Assembly (NCBI GenBank): GCA_903813345.2
Contig: CAIIXF020000007.1
Location: forward strand, 24,105,564 to 24,169,563
From: Owenia fusiformis
Lineage: Eukaryota > Annelida > Polychaeta > Sabellida > Oweniidae
DNA: 64,000 bases
Reading direction: 5' to 3'
The translations under genes and the position numbers were made by a program. Shown one piece after another: positions 25,601 to 36,742 of this stretch. The stretch's first letter is position 1, and the number at the start of each line of letters is the position of its first letter. The notes beneath the pieces were generated by a model. It worked only from the letters and a program-made list of their open reading frames with translations, was not told where the DNA came from and did not search any database.

Positions 25601-28600
25601 AAGTTGGCTATTTGTCAAAGTGGAACCTATTTTACACCTCCCATTAGTGATAAAACATGGATAAAATCCTGCATATTTGAAGGAATTATACTATTGACCC
25701 TATGCATCAGTGTTCTTAAACTGCATATTAGTATATGCCTTTAATTCCATTGGGACTATTTCACAGAATGAGTATCTCTACAATATTGATGGGACTTAAT
25801 TTCACTGATGATAGATATCCTTCCTTTGGTGGTAATGTTTCTAAAATAGTTCATGATATTTTAAATTTCAATGAAAATTATGTTTGATGAAGATATTTTA
25901 AAACACAGTACAGTTGTATATACATGTATTTATTTAAATGATATATGTATTGTGGCTTGTAGCTGTGTAGTATTATTGTTTTGTTCTAGCATAGTGTAGT
26001 ATTATGGTGGTATTGAAGATATAATTTGTATATTTATACACTTATATGTCAATGACATCCTGAAAGTCGATAAGATATAGCCCCCTCCTTTTAAAAGATA
26101 AACTCAATGAACAGGGCACATTAACACAGTACATTGATCCTATCCATGTTATATTTATCAATAATTATCAGTAGGCATTTAATATTGATTGTAGATTCTA
26201 TCATGACTTTTAATTCTCCTTATAACACTGATAACATATGGGTATCGTATTGAATGTTGTTTAAGTTTTTTAAGTCAAAAATCAATTTAATGTAAAGGTT
26301 ACCTTATTTCTCAAGGTTGAAAAGTTGTTAACTCCCTCATGCCTGAAAAACTAAAATGTAAATGACTCTAGAAGCAAGAAAGGGAAGAAACACCCAATAA
26401 GTAATATATCATTTTGAAGGGCTATACCCAAACTTAATGTTTTTTGAAAAAAAATGTGAATATGCAAATGAGAAAGTTTCATTGTGACGTCCTAATTCAA
26501 GATGGCGCAGTTAGATTTTTTTTAAATGGAATCATTTTAGCATTTATTTTCTATTGAGACTTCAATTTAAAAATCTGAAAAAGCAGAATTATAGATCTTT
26601 TTATGCTGATTCCAGTGGTATTTTTGTCATGGCATAACTCCTACAAATAAATTTTTTAGAGCTTTGAGACTGCAAATTCTCAGAAAATCCCGATCTGTCG
26701 ATTTAACATGGGATTTTATCGTTTTCGATATTTTTTCGCGACATGTCAGATTCAAGTGCCTCTAACTTTGCACAGAGTCATCAGATTCAAACAATTTTTT
26801 TTTTAATGTTTGTACTGGTCCATACTTTTAGTAAATGCATTATTCTTGCAGTTTTATTGAAATGAGGCCCCTGGAGACCCCTTAGAATAGCAATAAAGCA
26901 AAATCGATCATATATGATCGATTTTGTTCTAAGAGGTCTCCAAGGGACCCCTGATGATCAAAATGCATGATTTGAAAAACATTTTAAAAAAAAGTTCATG
27001 ACGTTTCGTTAAGTATTTACAAAGTTACAGTGATCCGAAGTTGGTGAGCGCCCGAAAAATTGTGAAAACGATAAAATCCCATGTTAAATCGCCATAGGAT
27101 TTTCCTGGAATTTTTAGTTTCGAGGCTCTAAAAAATTTATTTGTAGGAGTTATGCCATGCCACAAATACCACTGGAATCAGCATAAAAAGATCTATAATT
27201 CTGTGTTTTCACATTTTTAAATTGAAGTCTCAATAAAAAAATAAATGCTAAAATAATTCCATTTTGAAAAAAATGTATCTGCGCCATCTTGAATTATGAC
27301 GTCACAATGACACTATCTCATTTGCATAATCACATTTTTTTCAAAAAACATAAAGTATGGGTATAGTCCTTCAAAATGATATATAACTTATTGGGTGTTG
27401 CTTCCTTTTCTTGCTTCTAGATTCATTTACATTTTAGTTTTTTTTCATTTCTTTCCATTTTCCCAAAAATATTCAGGCATTAGAGAGTTAACAAACCTCC
27501 ATAATATATTTTGTATCATTATTTCCCCCTCAAATGCTGTATTGTGATTGATTCTGCTGGCTTTTGGCTAGGATCTTTGAATGTGAGGCATTGAATGTTT
27601 ATTGAGTCAATAAAAGATATATGCAGTATTATATAAACACGTATTATCCCACCCTAAGTGCTTTATATGATTGTATAATAGCATTGTATAACTGCAATAT
27701 AAAACCAACACTCATCGTATACATTTCTTGAGAACGATATACAACTCCTGGATAGCGTATACAACTCCTGGGCAGCATATACAACTCTTCGACTTGATAT
27801 ACAACTGCTGAATTGAGATTAATCTTTTATTGATTGAAGATTAGGGTGGGATAATAAGATCATATAATGGTTGATTCTGTATATTGTTATACTCTCGTGA
27901 GTATATGATATATTCACTTGTTCCCTTCGGTCACTCGTGAATATAATACATGTACTCACTTGAGTATAAACACGATATACGGAATCAACCATTATATAAC
28001 CTCATATTCCGCTATTGTCTGAAAAAATCCCTGCTCTGAAGGTAATAGTTACAGCCATTCAATTTTCTTTCAAAATGTAAAAAACGATGTTTTTGTTTTC
28101 ATCAAATCCATGATCAAATTAAACCACCATACCTTAATTTTGTTTGGCACAGAATGTCTATGATCTGAAAAATAGTCTTTAAATGATGTGTGGAATCTAC
28201 GAGCTAATGCTCTATTGCTTAGGGTATGGTGGTAATTGGTAGTAGCCTGAATTAGGATATCTATCATCTAACACTATTATAAACTCCCAAAATGCACAAC
28301 AAATTAGTTGCAGAATAATTGGCAAACAAAGAATTCATATTCACACCATTTTGAAAGTAACTAGCAAGTAACAACCATTATCTTCTAACACTGACCACTA
28401 AATATGATTAGTTTTTGGACATTAAAATTTTTATTATTATTAAGTGTGTTGTTTTTCTATTTCTGTAGAATGTGTTGATAGTTGAAGACATTATTGACAC
28501 TGGAGGGACTATGAAGAAGTTATTACAACTACTAGAAGCCTACAAGCCAAAGAGTATAAGAGTTGCCAGGTACATCACTTTAACCATTGTACATATCACT

Positions 28601-31600
28601 TTAACCATTTACACACCATATTAAAGCAATCACAATAACAGTTACACTTATGTCACCATAAAGCAATCACAATAACAGTTACACTTATGTTACCATAAAG
28701 AAATCACAATAACAGTTACACTAATGTCACCATAAAGCAATCATAATAACAGTTACACTTTTGTCACCATAAAGCAATCACAATAACAGTTACATTAATG
28801 TCACCATAAAGCAATCACAATAACAGTTACACTTATGTCATCATAAAGCAATTACAATAACAGTTACACCAATGTCACCATAAAGCAATCACAATAACAG
28901 TTACACTAATGTCACCATAAAGCAATCACAATAACAGTTACACTAATGTCACCATAAAGCAATCACAATAACAGTTACACTAATGTCACCATAAAGCAAT
29001 CACAATAACAGTTGCACTTATGTCACCATAAAGCAATTACAATAATAGTTAAACTAATGTCACCATAAAGCAATCACAATAACAGTTACACTTATGTCAC
29101 CATAAAGCAATCACAATAATAGTTACACTAATGTCACCATTAGTTGACATCTCAGTGGTGACATTTTGTAACAGAAACAGTATTTTTGTGACTTGAGTGT
29201 GATGACATTCATCATCAGCATCTGTAACACCTGGTTACACTTTTGTAATTGCAGTCAGGTTGGTACAGTGTATCATATTGGTACAAACATCATGCAATGT
29301 AATATGTACATAGTGTACATGGATTTGACATATTTGATACAATATGTAATATGTATCAGATTATAGAATTGGATATTTATTTGAATTGGGAATATGATCT
29401 GATTTTGGAATGTGCTTTGGGAATTGGAAACTCTCAAAATTTTGGTATTAAATGTCTTATTTTATTCATGCAAAAAGCAACATCTTAATAATGTCAATTA
29501 TACAATGAAAAGAAAACATATCAAGAGATAAAATGCCTAAGTTATTTTTTTCACTAATATACAGATGAAAATATCAGGCATCAAAAGTCCTCAAAATCGT
29601 TTCATTTTCATGTTATATTTATTCATAATTCATGCAATTGCAATTCTTCATAAACTGCCAGTCACTATTTAGCATTGTTAGTTGCCTCAATTGAAATACT
29701 CGATTCTGATTAGTTGATTAGCGGTCAACAATTGTATATTAGAGGCTAGCTTTTACTTTTAACAATTTAAAATAAAGTGATCCTCTTCTGAATGCCAGTC
29801 TAATGTTAAGTAAACATACAATTGCAATTACTGTTCTGGTGTTTTTCAGTTTACTAGTAAAAAGAACAAGCAGGAGTAATGGAGTAAAAGCTGATTGTAA
29901 GTACTATATGGATTCTATCATTTACTCTGAGGGTAGAGTACCCTTTCAATGTAAACTATTTGAAAGGGTAGCCATCATTCTAATATCTGCTTTAATTAGG
30001 CTATGTTCATTTTTTGTTTTGTCATTTCCTGTTAACTACCACCGGACCGTAAAGTCAGAGTGTAATGTGGCTTGTTGATCCAGGGTATCACAGTTTGTTG
30101 ATCTGCTGATCAGTTGATTCATACATGCTTATTATCCCATCGAACGAAGTTCGGAGGGATATAGGGAACACCTCCGTCCGTTCGTCCGTCCGGGCAATAA
30201 CTCAAATACCGTTGGCCCGATTTTATTCATATTTTGTACACATATACCCTATGGGGGTAGAAGTTCTGCTCGAAAGCCCATTTTCAAAATGGCCGCTCAT
30301 TTAAAAATGGCGGCCATTTTAGTGCCGATTTTACAGTAATTTAGGTGCAATATGTAAAACTGTAATAGCAATATGTTTTAAATGTAAAAAAAATTATATA
30401 GGACATTAATAAAGCTAGAAATGTACATATTAAAAAGCACATGGCAGCCATTTTGAAAAATGGCGGCCTTTACTCGTTATTTTACGATTTTTGCTGTAAC
30501 TCGAAAAGTAGTGGAGCGATTTTGTTCATATTTGGTATGTGAATACTGTAAGCATGGCACACTGTCTAATGACACTTTTGGTAGAAGGCGGCCATTTTGA
30601 AAAATGGCGGACATTTTGAAAAATGGCTGCCATTTTAACTTATTTTACTATAATTCGAAAAGTAGTGGAGCGATTTTGTTCATATTTGGTACGTGAATAC
30701 GTATAAGCATGGCACACTGTCTAATGACACTTTTGGTAGAAGGCGGCCATTTTTCAAAATGGCCACCATTTTAACGTATTTTACTATATCTCGAAAAGTA
30801 GTAGAGCGATTTTGTTCATATTTGGTATGTGAATATTATAAGCATGGCACACTGTCTAATGACACTTTTGGTAGAAGGTGCCTGTTTTGAAAAATGTTCG
30901 ATGGGATTCGCTACGCTTTGGCGTTGCCGTTGTTCTGGTTTTCTGAAAGCCCACGGTGTTATATGCTTATGATCATTCAGTATTTTCCATTGTTTCAAAT
31001 GTATTGGTTTCACATAGAGAGTTCCAATCTGGCCATAACAGTGCTTTCATCCTATCAGCATGCTCAATTAAGTTTCTGCATTCATTTTCAATCATAATCT
31101 TATGTGGGTAAGATGGTATAGGCACATACACTAGTTGAGAAAGTACTCCAAACATAGTACAATCAATCTGAAAAAAACAAAGGTTTGTTATATTATGAAC
31201 ATCCTTTCTCCAAATGTTGGATAATATCTTCTAACTTTAGATCTTTAATTATGCCTTCTGCATTACTGTTGACACAAAATCTATTTTCTTTGAAATTTTT
31301 TGAAGATTCACTGGAATGAGTTATTCGCTAGTTAGCTTGAATATTATAGAAATATTTCATTCTATCAAGGTGAATAAATGAGCATATTTCACAAGTGATA
31401 TTCCATGCTGCCTGAAGGGCAAGATCTTTTTGTGAAAACGTCCCAAGTATTCACCAAAACTACATGTAAAACGAAATCTTGTTCACTGTCATTTGTTTTC
31501 ACTGTCACTATTTTCATAGTCATCGTGATCAGAATCGACCTGTTTTTGTCATCGCCATTTCAGGAACACCGCTCATCGGATTTTCTCCAAATTCACATAC

Positions 31601-34600
31601 ATGATAGAGTATATCAAGTTCTAGAGCTGAATAACTTTTGGGTGGCCATCTTGTTTTCTGGGAGCCATTTTGAAGGTTTTTTGGAAAATCTTATCACCAT
31701 TTCAGGAAGACCGCTCATTGGATTTTATCCAAATTCGCACAGGTGATAGAGGATATCATGTTCTAGAGCTGATTAACTTTTGGGTGGCCATCTTTTTTCC
31801 TGTTGGCCATTTTGAAGGGTTTTTGATGGTGTGATCTCGTTCATGTTATGTGCCTTGTTATTGTTTATTAGAATACTTATTTTGACTCTCAGGAGGAGGT
31901 TAATTATTAATCAAAACTCACCAAAATGTGCATATACTTGTCAAATATTAATAGGACAGTAATAAAAGTCATATTCCACATACATTTAAAGCGAGGGACC
32001 AAAAGGGCATATTTCCTGACACATCCTTATGTTCTTTTGTTGTTTTCTTAGTTGGGCTTTCTAATGGAAAATTGACGAATTAAGAATAGATAAGGTTGCT
32101 TCATAAGATTGCTGACCTTAGATGGTTTATCTCCAAACATATATTTCTTGTCCCCTAAATATTCTGACAATGCCTTCAGGTCCTCCATACCAAGACGGTA
32201 GATTTCACTCGTTGGTTTTCTTCCTATTCCCTGTGCTTTTGCCCCATGGTCATACTACATTTGATAAATATAGATTGAATGTTTCAAAAGTAAATATAAA
32301 GCACAAACATTCCAGCATACTTAAGGATTTAAGCCCTGGACTCAGTTCAATGTGGAATGACCATTCCTAGAAGGTGTTGCTTTCCAAAATTTGCATGAGA
32401 TGTGGAGCATCAAGTGTTAATTTTAGGAAACAATGGCTGAAAGCATTGACCCTTGGGCTTAAATTCTTTTCACACATTGCAAAATATTTTCTCCAAAATC
32501 ATTTAAAAGATACGAAAAGAACATATTTTCGATGAAATTTTTTGCAAGGATCAACCTGGCAAAGTATCAATTTCAATATGCCAAGTCCAGTCATCACCAT
32601 GACAACCGTTTACTGACCTTGAGTTCATTATTGGTTATATAATGGAATGCAGTTGCGTGAAATAGTGTGGCTGGAATTAAGACACACATAGCCTAGCTCT
32701 GTGTGAAATCTCTATGAAGCCTTGAACTATGTTTTTAATAGTTTTCAAACTTGGGTTAATACAAAATAAGAGTTTTGTTCATGTATACTAGTGATTAGAT
32801 TTAATCCGATTAACTGGCGTATACTTTCATATGGTCCTCACCCCACTACTCATTTTATAATTGAGCAGATACTTTATCCCTGGAATATATGTCATCAACC
32901 AGTGGATTGGAAATAGATCATGTCTTCCCACAAATAGTTCTGGATGTTCTGCATAGCGATAATAGAACATGGACCTAAAAATACATTTTTTATGCATAAA
33001 TGGAACTCATTACATTACATTACATATATTATATTAGCTATTTCGTAAATGAATACTGGATACCTGTTCATGCCTAGAAGCTGTGGATGATGTCCAGGGA
33101 ACTGAACCTGAGAACCCTGGCACAGGAATTCAGGTAGTTCTGTATGTTTAAAAATTTTAATAGCTTTCTATGTGAGCCCCATGTTATTTTCAGGAACATA
33201 TATATAACTCATGGTCGACAATATTGTCAGATTTGCACACATATCTAAATTATTAGTTGAGGGTTAATAAATATTCTAGATATGTAAAAAAGGAGAGAAT
33301 TCGGTGACCTACATTTTTTGTACTTTTTTTGTAGTTTTCTAAATTCAAACATTATAAAAATTATTTACCCTCGACTAATAATTGAGGTACATTTGTATAC
33401 TCTCTGTGCAAAACTGAAAGATTAGGAAGAATTGTGAAGCTATTAAAATTTCTGAACATACAGAATTACCTTAAAAGCCAAGATCTCATTAACACAAGTT
33501 GTCATATTAATGTAAATGATCTCTTACAACCCTATCTATTTACCCTCTAGATATTGAAGTCGAGAGTATAGAGTTCAGAATGACAACATTCAGACAGTAT
33601 AGAGTTCAGAATGACAACATTCAGGCAGTATAGATTTTAGCATAACAGCATTCAGACAGTATAGATTTTAGCATGACAGCATTCAGACAGAATAGAGTTC
33701 GGAATGACAGCATTGATGCAGAATAGAGTTCAGAATGACAGCATTCATACAGTGTAGAGTTCAGAATGACAATATTCAGACAGTATAGAGATCAGAATGA
33801 CAACATTCAAACAGAATAGAGTTCAGAATGACAGCATTCACACAGTATAGAGTTCAGAATGACAGCATTCAGACCATATAGAGTTCAGAATGACAGCATT
33901 CAGACTGTATAGAGTTCAGAATGACAATATTCGGACAGTATAGAGTTCAGAATGACAACATTCAGACAGTATAGAGTTCAGAATGACAGCATTCAGACAG
34001 TATAGAGTTCAGAATGACAACATTCGGACAGTATAGAGTTCAGAATGACAACATTCAGACAGTATAGAGTTCAGAATGACAGCATTCGGACAGTATAGAG
34101 TTCAGAATGACAACATTCGGACAGTATAGAGTTCAGAATGACAACATTCAGACAGTATAGAGTTCAGAATGACAGCATTCGGACAGTATAGAGTTCAGAA
34201 TGACAACATTCAGACAGTATAGAGTTCAGAATGACAACATTCAGACAATATAGAGTTCAGAATGACAGCATTCAGACAGTATAGAGTTCAGAATGACAAC
34301 ATTCGGACAGTATAGAGTTCAGAATGACAACATTCTGACAGTATAGAGTTCAGAATGACAACATTCAGACAGTATAGAGTTCAGAATGACAGCATCCAGA
34401 CAGTATAGAGTTCAGAATGACAATATTCAGACAGTATAGAGTTCAGAATGACAGCATTCAGACAGTATAGAGTTCAGAATGACAGCATCCAGACAGTATA
34501 GAGTTCAGAATGACAACATTCAGACAGTATAGAGTTCAGAATGACAGCATTCAGAGTTCAGACAGTATAGAGTAGACAGTGTAGGTATTGAAAGGTGTGA

Positions 34601-36742
34601 TAGAAAGTTCATGAACCAAAATTAGAGTTTGTACTGATAAGATTCAAAGCCAATGTTTACTGCATGTATTACAGTGTATGTCAAGATTTTACACACTCGT
34701 GTTCATATAGCGAGTGATTTAAAAACACAGAATTAACTCCTGTTCTAAGGGTTGATGTTAGAAATTTCACTCTACTTCAACAAGACCTGAACCCAAGACG
34801 TTTCGATTTATATCAAACATAATACAATATACAGTGTATACAATATTACATCTTGGTACTTTTTACTTACTCACCAACATGTATGCTCATCAAGAGTTCT
34901 CTGAAATGTATGTGAGATCACCTTTTGTTCCTTGGTCAGATATTCATCTGTGTTCACCTTAAAGTGCTTGCTTAAATACCTGAAAATATAAGGATAAAGA
35001 CACCACGTCACTTTATCATAACTAATACTGGATAAATCAAAGCAATGTTTTTTTTACCATGTATATTTTATTTTTATCAAGGCGCTGTACCCTATTCACT
35101 TCCTTTTTGTACAGCCTGCAATAAAGTGGGAATGGTATTATGAAGAAGGTCTTAATGCAAGATTTCTTACCTGATAATGTTATTGGAATCATTTATCTGT
35201 TCTCCGTTGACAGTTACAAATGGTATCTGATGTGTCTGCTTGTTGGCTCTTGGACTCCATGCATATTCTGTCTACAATTAAGTGGTTTTCTTAATTTAAG
35301 TTTATGATCATCCTTTTAGAAGTGATATTCCCAGTGTAACATCTTTTTGTGAACTTTTAGTTTTAATTCACAGGATTTCAGGTTACAGAAATTACAAACT
35401 TACTTCATATGGTATTTTAGCCAGTCTCATCCAAGTCTCAAGTTTAATTCCAAATGGAGAAATGCTGCATATATATTTAGACCTATGAAATGTAGTTAGT
35501 TTTACTGTGTCCTTGCTTGCCATTCTGTTGGTAACACTGCACTGTAAAGCTTAGCCGAAGTTGTAAGTCTTGTTTACATCTAGATCTAATAAATGTATGA
35601 CATTAGATTGACCTTGAGCGACATTGGATCATACATATTGATAAAAACTGTTTACTCTCATTTAGAGATATGTAATAAAAGTGCCTAATGCCTATATATC
35701 CGAACACCTCTGAAATCTTAGTATATTCCAATATGAACACTTTTTGGTCCTAGTTTGTAATCTGTCATAGACTGCTTTGTTAAAAAAAACAACTCAAAAT
35801 GTGAACACCTATCAAGGCAAATCATTTTTGCTAGTGTCAGTGGGGTTCAGATTAGTTACCATAGGCATAGCGCCCGGTAGGCTGGGTACGCACAGGCGTA
35901 CCAGATGGTTGCAAATTCACTCCAAATACAACCAAATTTCAAAATTTTCCTGGGGGAGAACCCCTCAGACCCCCCCGAAATACTCGTTTTTTGCTTTGCT
36001 CATCTCTTGTTCCCGCGGTGGCGTACTACTTAGAAATATAGTGCAACGCTCATGGTTACTGCACATGTACTGTACTTGAGTGTCATTTATATGTGACATC
36101 CATAAACATAGTTTGGTCGTTGAAGTGTGTTTACTACTTTTTAGAACTTTTGTATGCACATATCCTATATAAATGCTTTTTCTATAAGACAAGATTTATA
36201 TTTTCACATTCAACTCAGTTTTAAGAGGTATATTTTCAGATGCAGGATTTGAGATCCCAGATAGGTTTGTCGTTGGATATGCTCTGGACTTCAATGAATA
36301 CTTTAGAGATCTTAGCGTGAGTACAGAATATATAAATCCAAGTTGAACCAGGGGTTTCACTCGAATTTCTCACAACAGGCTAAATAAATTAAAACAACAG
36401 GAAAAATTAATGGAAATCATAAAGTTAACATGGAAAAGTTGAAAAGTCTGTAAAAACAACAGGTGATTTTGTGAAAACAACCAGTGAAAATCACCTATTG
36501 CCTGGTGCTAATGAAACCCTTGTAGAGCACAATAGTGTAAGTAAAGAAAAAATTAATCCAAGTACATGTATAGAACACATAAGTGTAAGTACAGAAAACA
36601 TCAGTGTATAAAGTAATAGTAAATTCAGGATCTGAACAAATAAAATTAGTGTGAGTACTTAAAGAACTTTCTTTTTTTCTTTCAGCATATCTGTGTTATT
36701 AACGATAAGGGACAGAAGAAATATGCCAGTAAAAAGGACTGA
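10681..36742 (+). CDS. HPRT1: Hypoxanthine-guanine phosphoribosyltransferase, complete
   Basis: HPRT salvages hypoxanthine and guanine with PRPP to IMP and GMP in the cytosol. Exons: 10681-10698 (or alternative 21129-21146), 22328-22434, 22733-22916, 23480-23545, 28469-28569, 29850-29896, 36240-36316 and 36686-36742. The sizes 107, 184, 66, 47 and 77 nt equal those I recall for human exons 2, 3, 4, 7 and 8. The 101-nt exon equals human exons 5 plus 6, so that intron is absent. The product is 218 residues either way. Key motifs are [28 protein letters not shown], the PRPP loop [14 protein letters not shown] (catalytic Asp about 135), and the purine-binding region with [17 protein letters not shown]. 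The usual Lys after DTG is Gly. Candidate AATAAA signals follow at 37383 and 38241. The seventh intron holds an antisense gene. Confidence 0.95.
10899..16052. repeat. Complex inverted repeat set in HPRT1 intron 1
   Basis: A block of about 150 bp (10901-11050) recurs inverted at about 15855-15999 with near identity. Its left edge also recurs inverted at 15373-15411. A second pair, 15412-15481 and 15983-16052, is an inverted repeat of about 70 bp that shares TCTTATTAAGAGTTCATAT with the first. The edges suggest nested transposition or inverted duplication of one element. The 4.3 kb between 11050 and 15370 shows no recognisable protein or transposase; the longest ORF (14614-15018) matches nothing I know. 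Confidence 0.75.
11306..11545. repeat. Minisatellite, about 21-bp unit
   Basis: About ten degenerate copies of a unit like GGTCTAAATGACCACAGTTTA. ORFs through it on both strands are repeat artefacts. Confidence 0.85.
16320..18290. repeat. CCCGCGAAT-rich clusters flanking a large foldback element
   Basis: Two clusters (about 16320-16430 and 17960-18275) carry many copies of TCCCGCGAATTTGAT-like units. Between them, 16709-17580 is a hairpin: the left arm (TAGAAAGGGTTTGTAGAAAA, then GGTACCCGGTACCCGG) is mirrored by the right arm ending TTCTACAAACCCTATCTAGA. Arms are about 330 bp and the loop about 200 bp. Local GC is far above the window average. ORFs here read through repeats. Confidence 0.8.
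18341..19005. repeat. Foldback element
   Basis: CAGGACTATAGTCCTG occurs at about 18427 and 18933 inside longer inverted arms. ATTGTGGATTCAACTACA near 18805 mirrors TGTAGTTGAATCCACAAT near 18555. Total arms are about 200 bp around a loop of about 240 bp. The loop contains CCGGGCCACTTCCGGGT. Confidence 0.8.
19917..20541. repeat. Foldback element with GGTGGATTGGAT arms
   Basis: The left arm (19917-19980) contains GGTGGATTGGATCGAGTGGA. The right arm (about 20478-20541) is its near-perfect reverse complement. The loop of about 500 bp has no recognisable gene. Confidence 0.85.
20570..20870 (+). repeat. Dispersed repeats A (copy 2) and B (copy 1), adjacent
   Basis: 20570-20700 is a diverged family A copy. 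20715-20870 is family B: TTGTACCTAACTACTCAATTG, then a palindrome AGACTGAATTC...TTCAGTCT. A second B copy is at about 50020-50190 in SMARCD intron 1. The A and B families may be halves of one element. Confidence 0.6.
21129..21146 (+). other. HPRT1: HPRT1 candidate first exon 1b
   Basis: It encodes MSEIIK followed by donor AAG|GTAGGT, also phase 0 and also six codons, 1.2 kb before exon 2. Either exon gives a 218-residue protein. Its donor is as good as that of 1a. No strong promoter motif is evident upstream. Confidence 0.6.
23590..24245. repeat. HPRT1: 34-bp minisatellite in an HPRT1 intron
   Basis: About 19 tandem copies of a 34-bp unit containing GTTATGTCACATCATGTCAT, starting 45 bases after exon 23480-23545. 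Most copies are nearly identical, so copy number is likely variable. The long open frames are artefacts of the repeat. Confidence 0.95.
24246..26310. other. HPRT1 intron spacer, nothing recognised
   Basis: AT-rich intronic DNA. ORF 24356-24622 (88 codons) has no recognisable family and no splice context. I see no element ends. Confidence 0.5.
26325..27490. repeat. 1.15-kb near-perfect palindrome
   Basis: The two arms meet at about 26910 in the perfect palindrome AAAATCGATCATATATGATCGATTTT. Matching arm segments include CACCCAATAAGTAATATATC near 26391 against its complement near 27390, and CAAGATGGCGCAG near 26500 against CTGCGCCATCTTG near 27280. Arms of about 570 bp are interrupted only by small differences. 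There is no ORF of note; it is a foldback or MITE-type element. Confidence 0.9.
27643..28005. repeat. Two small adjacent inverted-repeat elements
   Basis: Element one (27643-27856) has terminal TATTATCCCACCCTAA and its reverse complement, with short tandem units around ATATACAACTCCTGG inside. Element two (about 27865-28005) has TATAATGGTTGATTC and its complement at its ends, and a CTTCGG-containing centre. Confidence 0.75.
28603..29140. repeat. HPRT1: 37-bp minisatellite after HPRT1 exon 28469-28569
   Basis: About 14 copies of a 37-bp unit containing CAATCACAATAACAGTTACA, beginning just downstream of a splice donor. Confidence 0.95.
30128..30906 (+). repeat. GTCCGTCCG-type dispersed element
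   Basis: It starts ATTATCCCATCGAACGAAGT, continues into a GTCCGTTCGTCCGTCCGG tract, then three imperfect copies (about 150 bp each) of a unit with GCGATTTTGTTCATATTTGG and AATGGCGGCC tracts. It ends near CGATGGGATTCGCTACG, which partly mirrors the start. I recall similar elements from molluscs and hemichordates, but no family name can be given. Confidence 0.75.
30973..35523 (-). CDS. FAXC: Failed axon connections (FAXC-like) protein, nested in HPRT1 intron 7
   Basis: FAXC proteins have a metaxin-like glutathione-transferase fold; the fly gene fax acts in axon development, and the biochemical activity is unknown. Six coding exons close in phase: 35404-35523, 35171-35271, 34875-34979, 32842-32974, 32117-32254 and 30973-31167, giving 263 residues. 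Visible blocks are [19 protein letters not shown] (GST-N start), [15 protein letters not shown], an [16 protein letters not shown] helix, [13 protein letters not shown] (the family's GIGR...EI), [13 protein letters not shown], and the C-terminal [19 protein letters not shown]. The protein is shorter than vertebrate FAXC, lacking its acidic tail. All exons lie inside HPRT1 intron 29897-36239 on the opposite strand. I chose the ATG at 35523 because the frame is open into GST-N without a splice. Confidence 0.9.
31549..31815. repeat. Two-copy tandem duplication, about 140 bp
   Basis: Two copies share CATTTCAGGAA.ACCGCTCAT, GTTCTAGAGCTGA and TAACTTTTGGGTGGCCATCT. They lie in a FAXC intron, just inside the GTCCG-type element region. 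Confidence 0.8.
33130..33480. repeat. Foldback element in FAXC intron
   Basis: AGTTCTGTATGTTTA.AAATTTTAATAGCTT near 33135 is mirrored near 33437-33470, and TTATTAGTTGAGGGTTAATA near 33250 is mirrored by TACCCTCGACTAATAA near 33368. Confidence 0.75.
33553..34586. repeat. 31-bp minisatellite, about 33 copies
   Basis: The unit contains CAGTATAGAGTTCAGAATGA then CAACATTCAGA. It is shared by HPRT1 intron 7 and a FAXC intron, so array-length change would alter both transcripts' introns. Variant bases (CAGC/CAAC, CAGA/CGGA) form interspersed subtypes. Confidence 0.95.
35860..36010. repeat. C/G-tract dispersed repeat fragment
   Basis: It carries GGGGGAGAACCCC and CAGACCCCCC, unlike the surrounding AT-rich DNA, and lies between the FAXC start and HPRT1 exon 36240. 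It may sit within the FAXC promoter region. Element identity is unknown. Confidence 0.4.

Noticed and set aside
28603..29140. Regular repeat that could be mistaken for a CRISPR-like array
   Set aside because: Units are contiguous with no unique spacers, and the context is an animal intron; it is a minisatellite.
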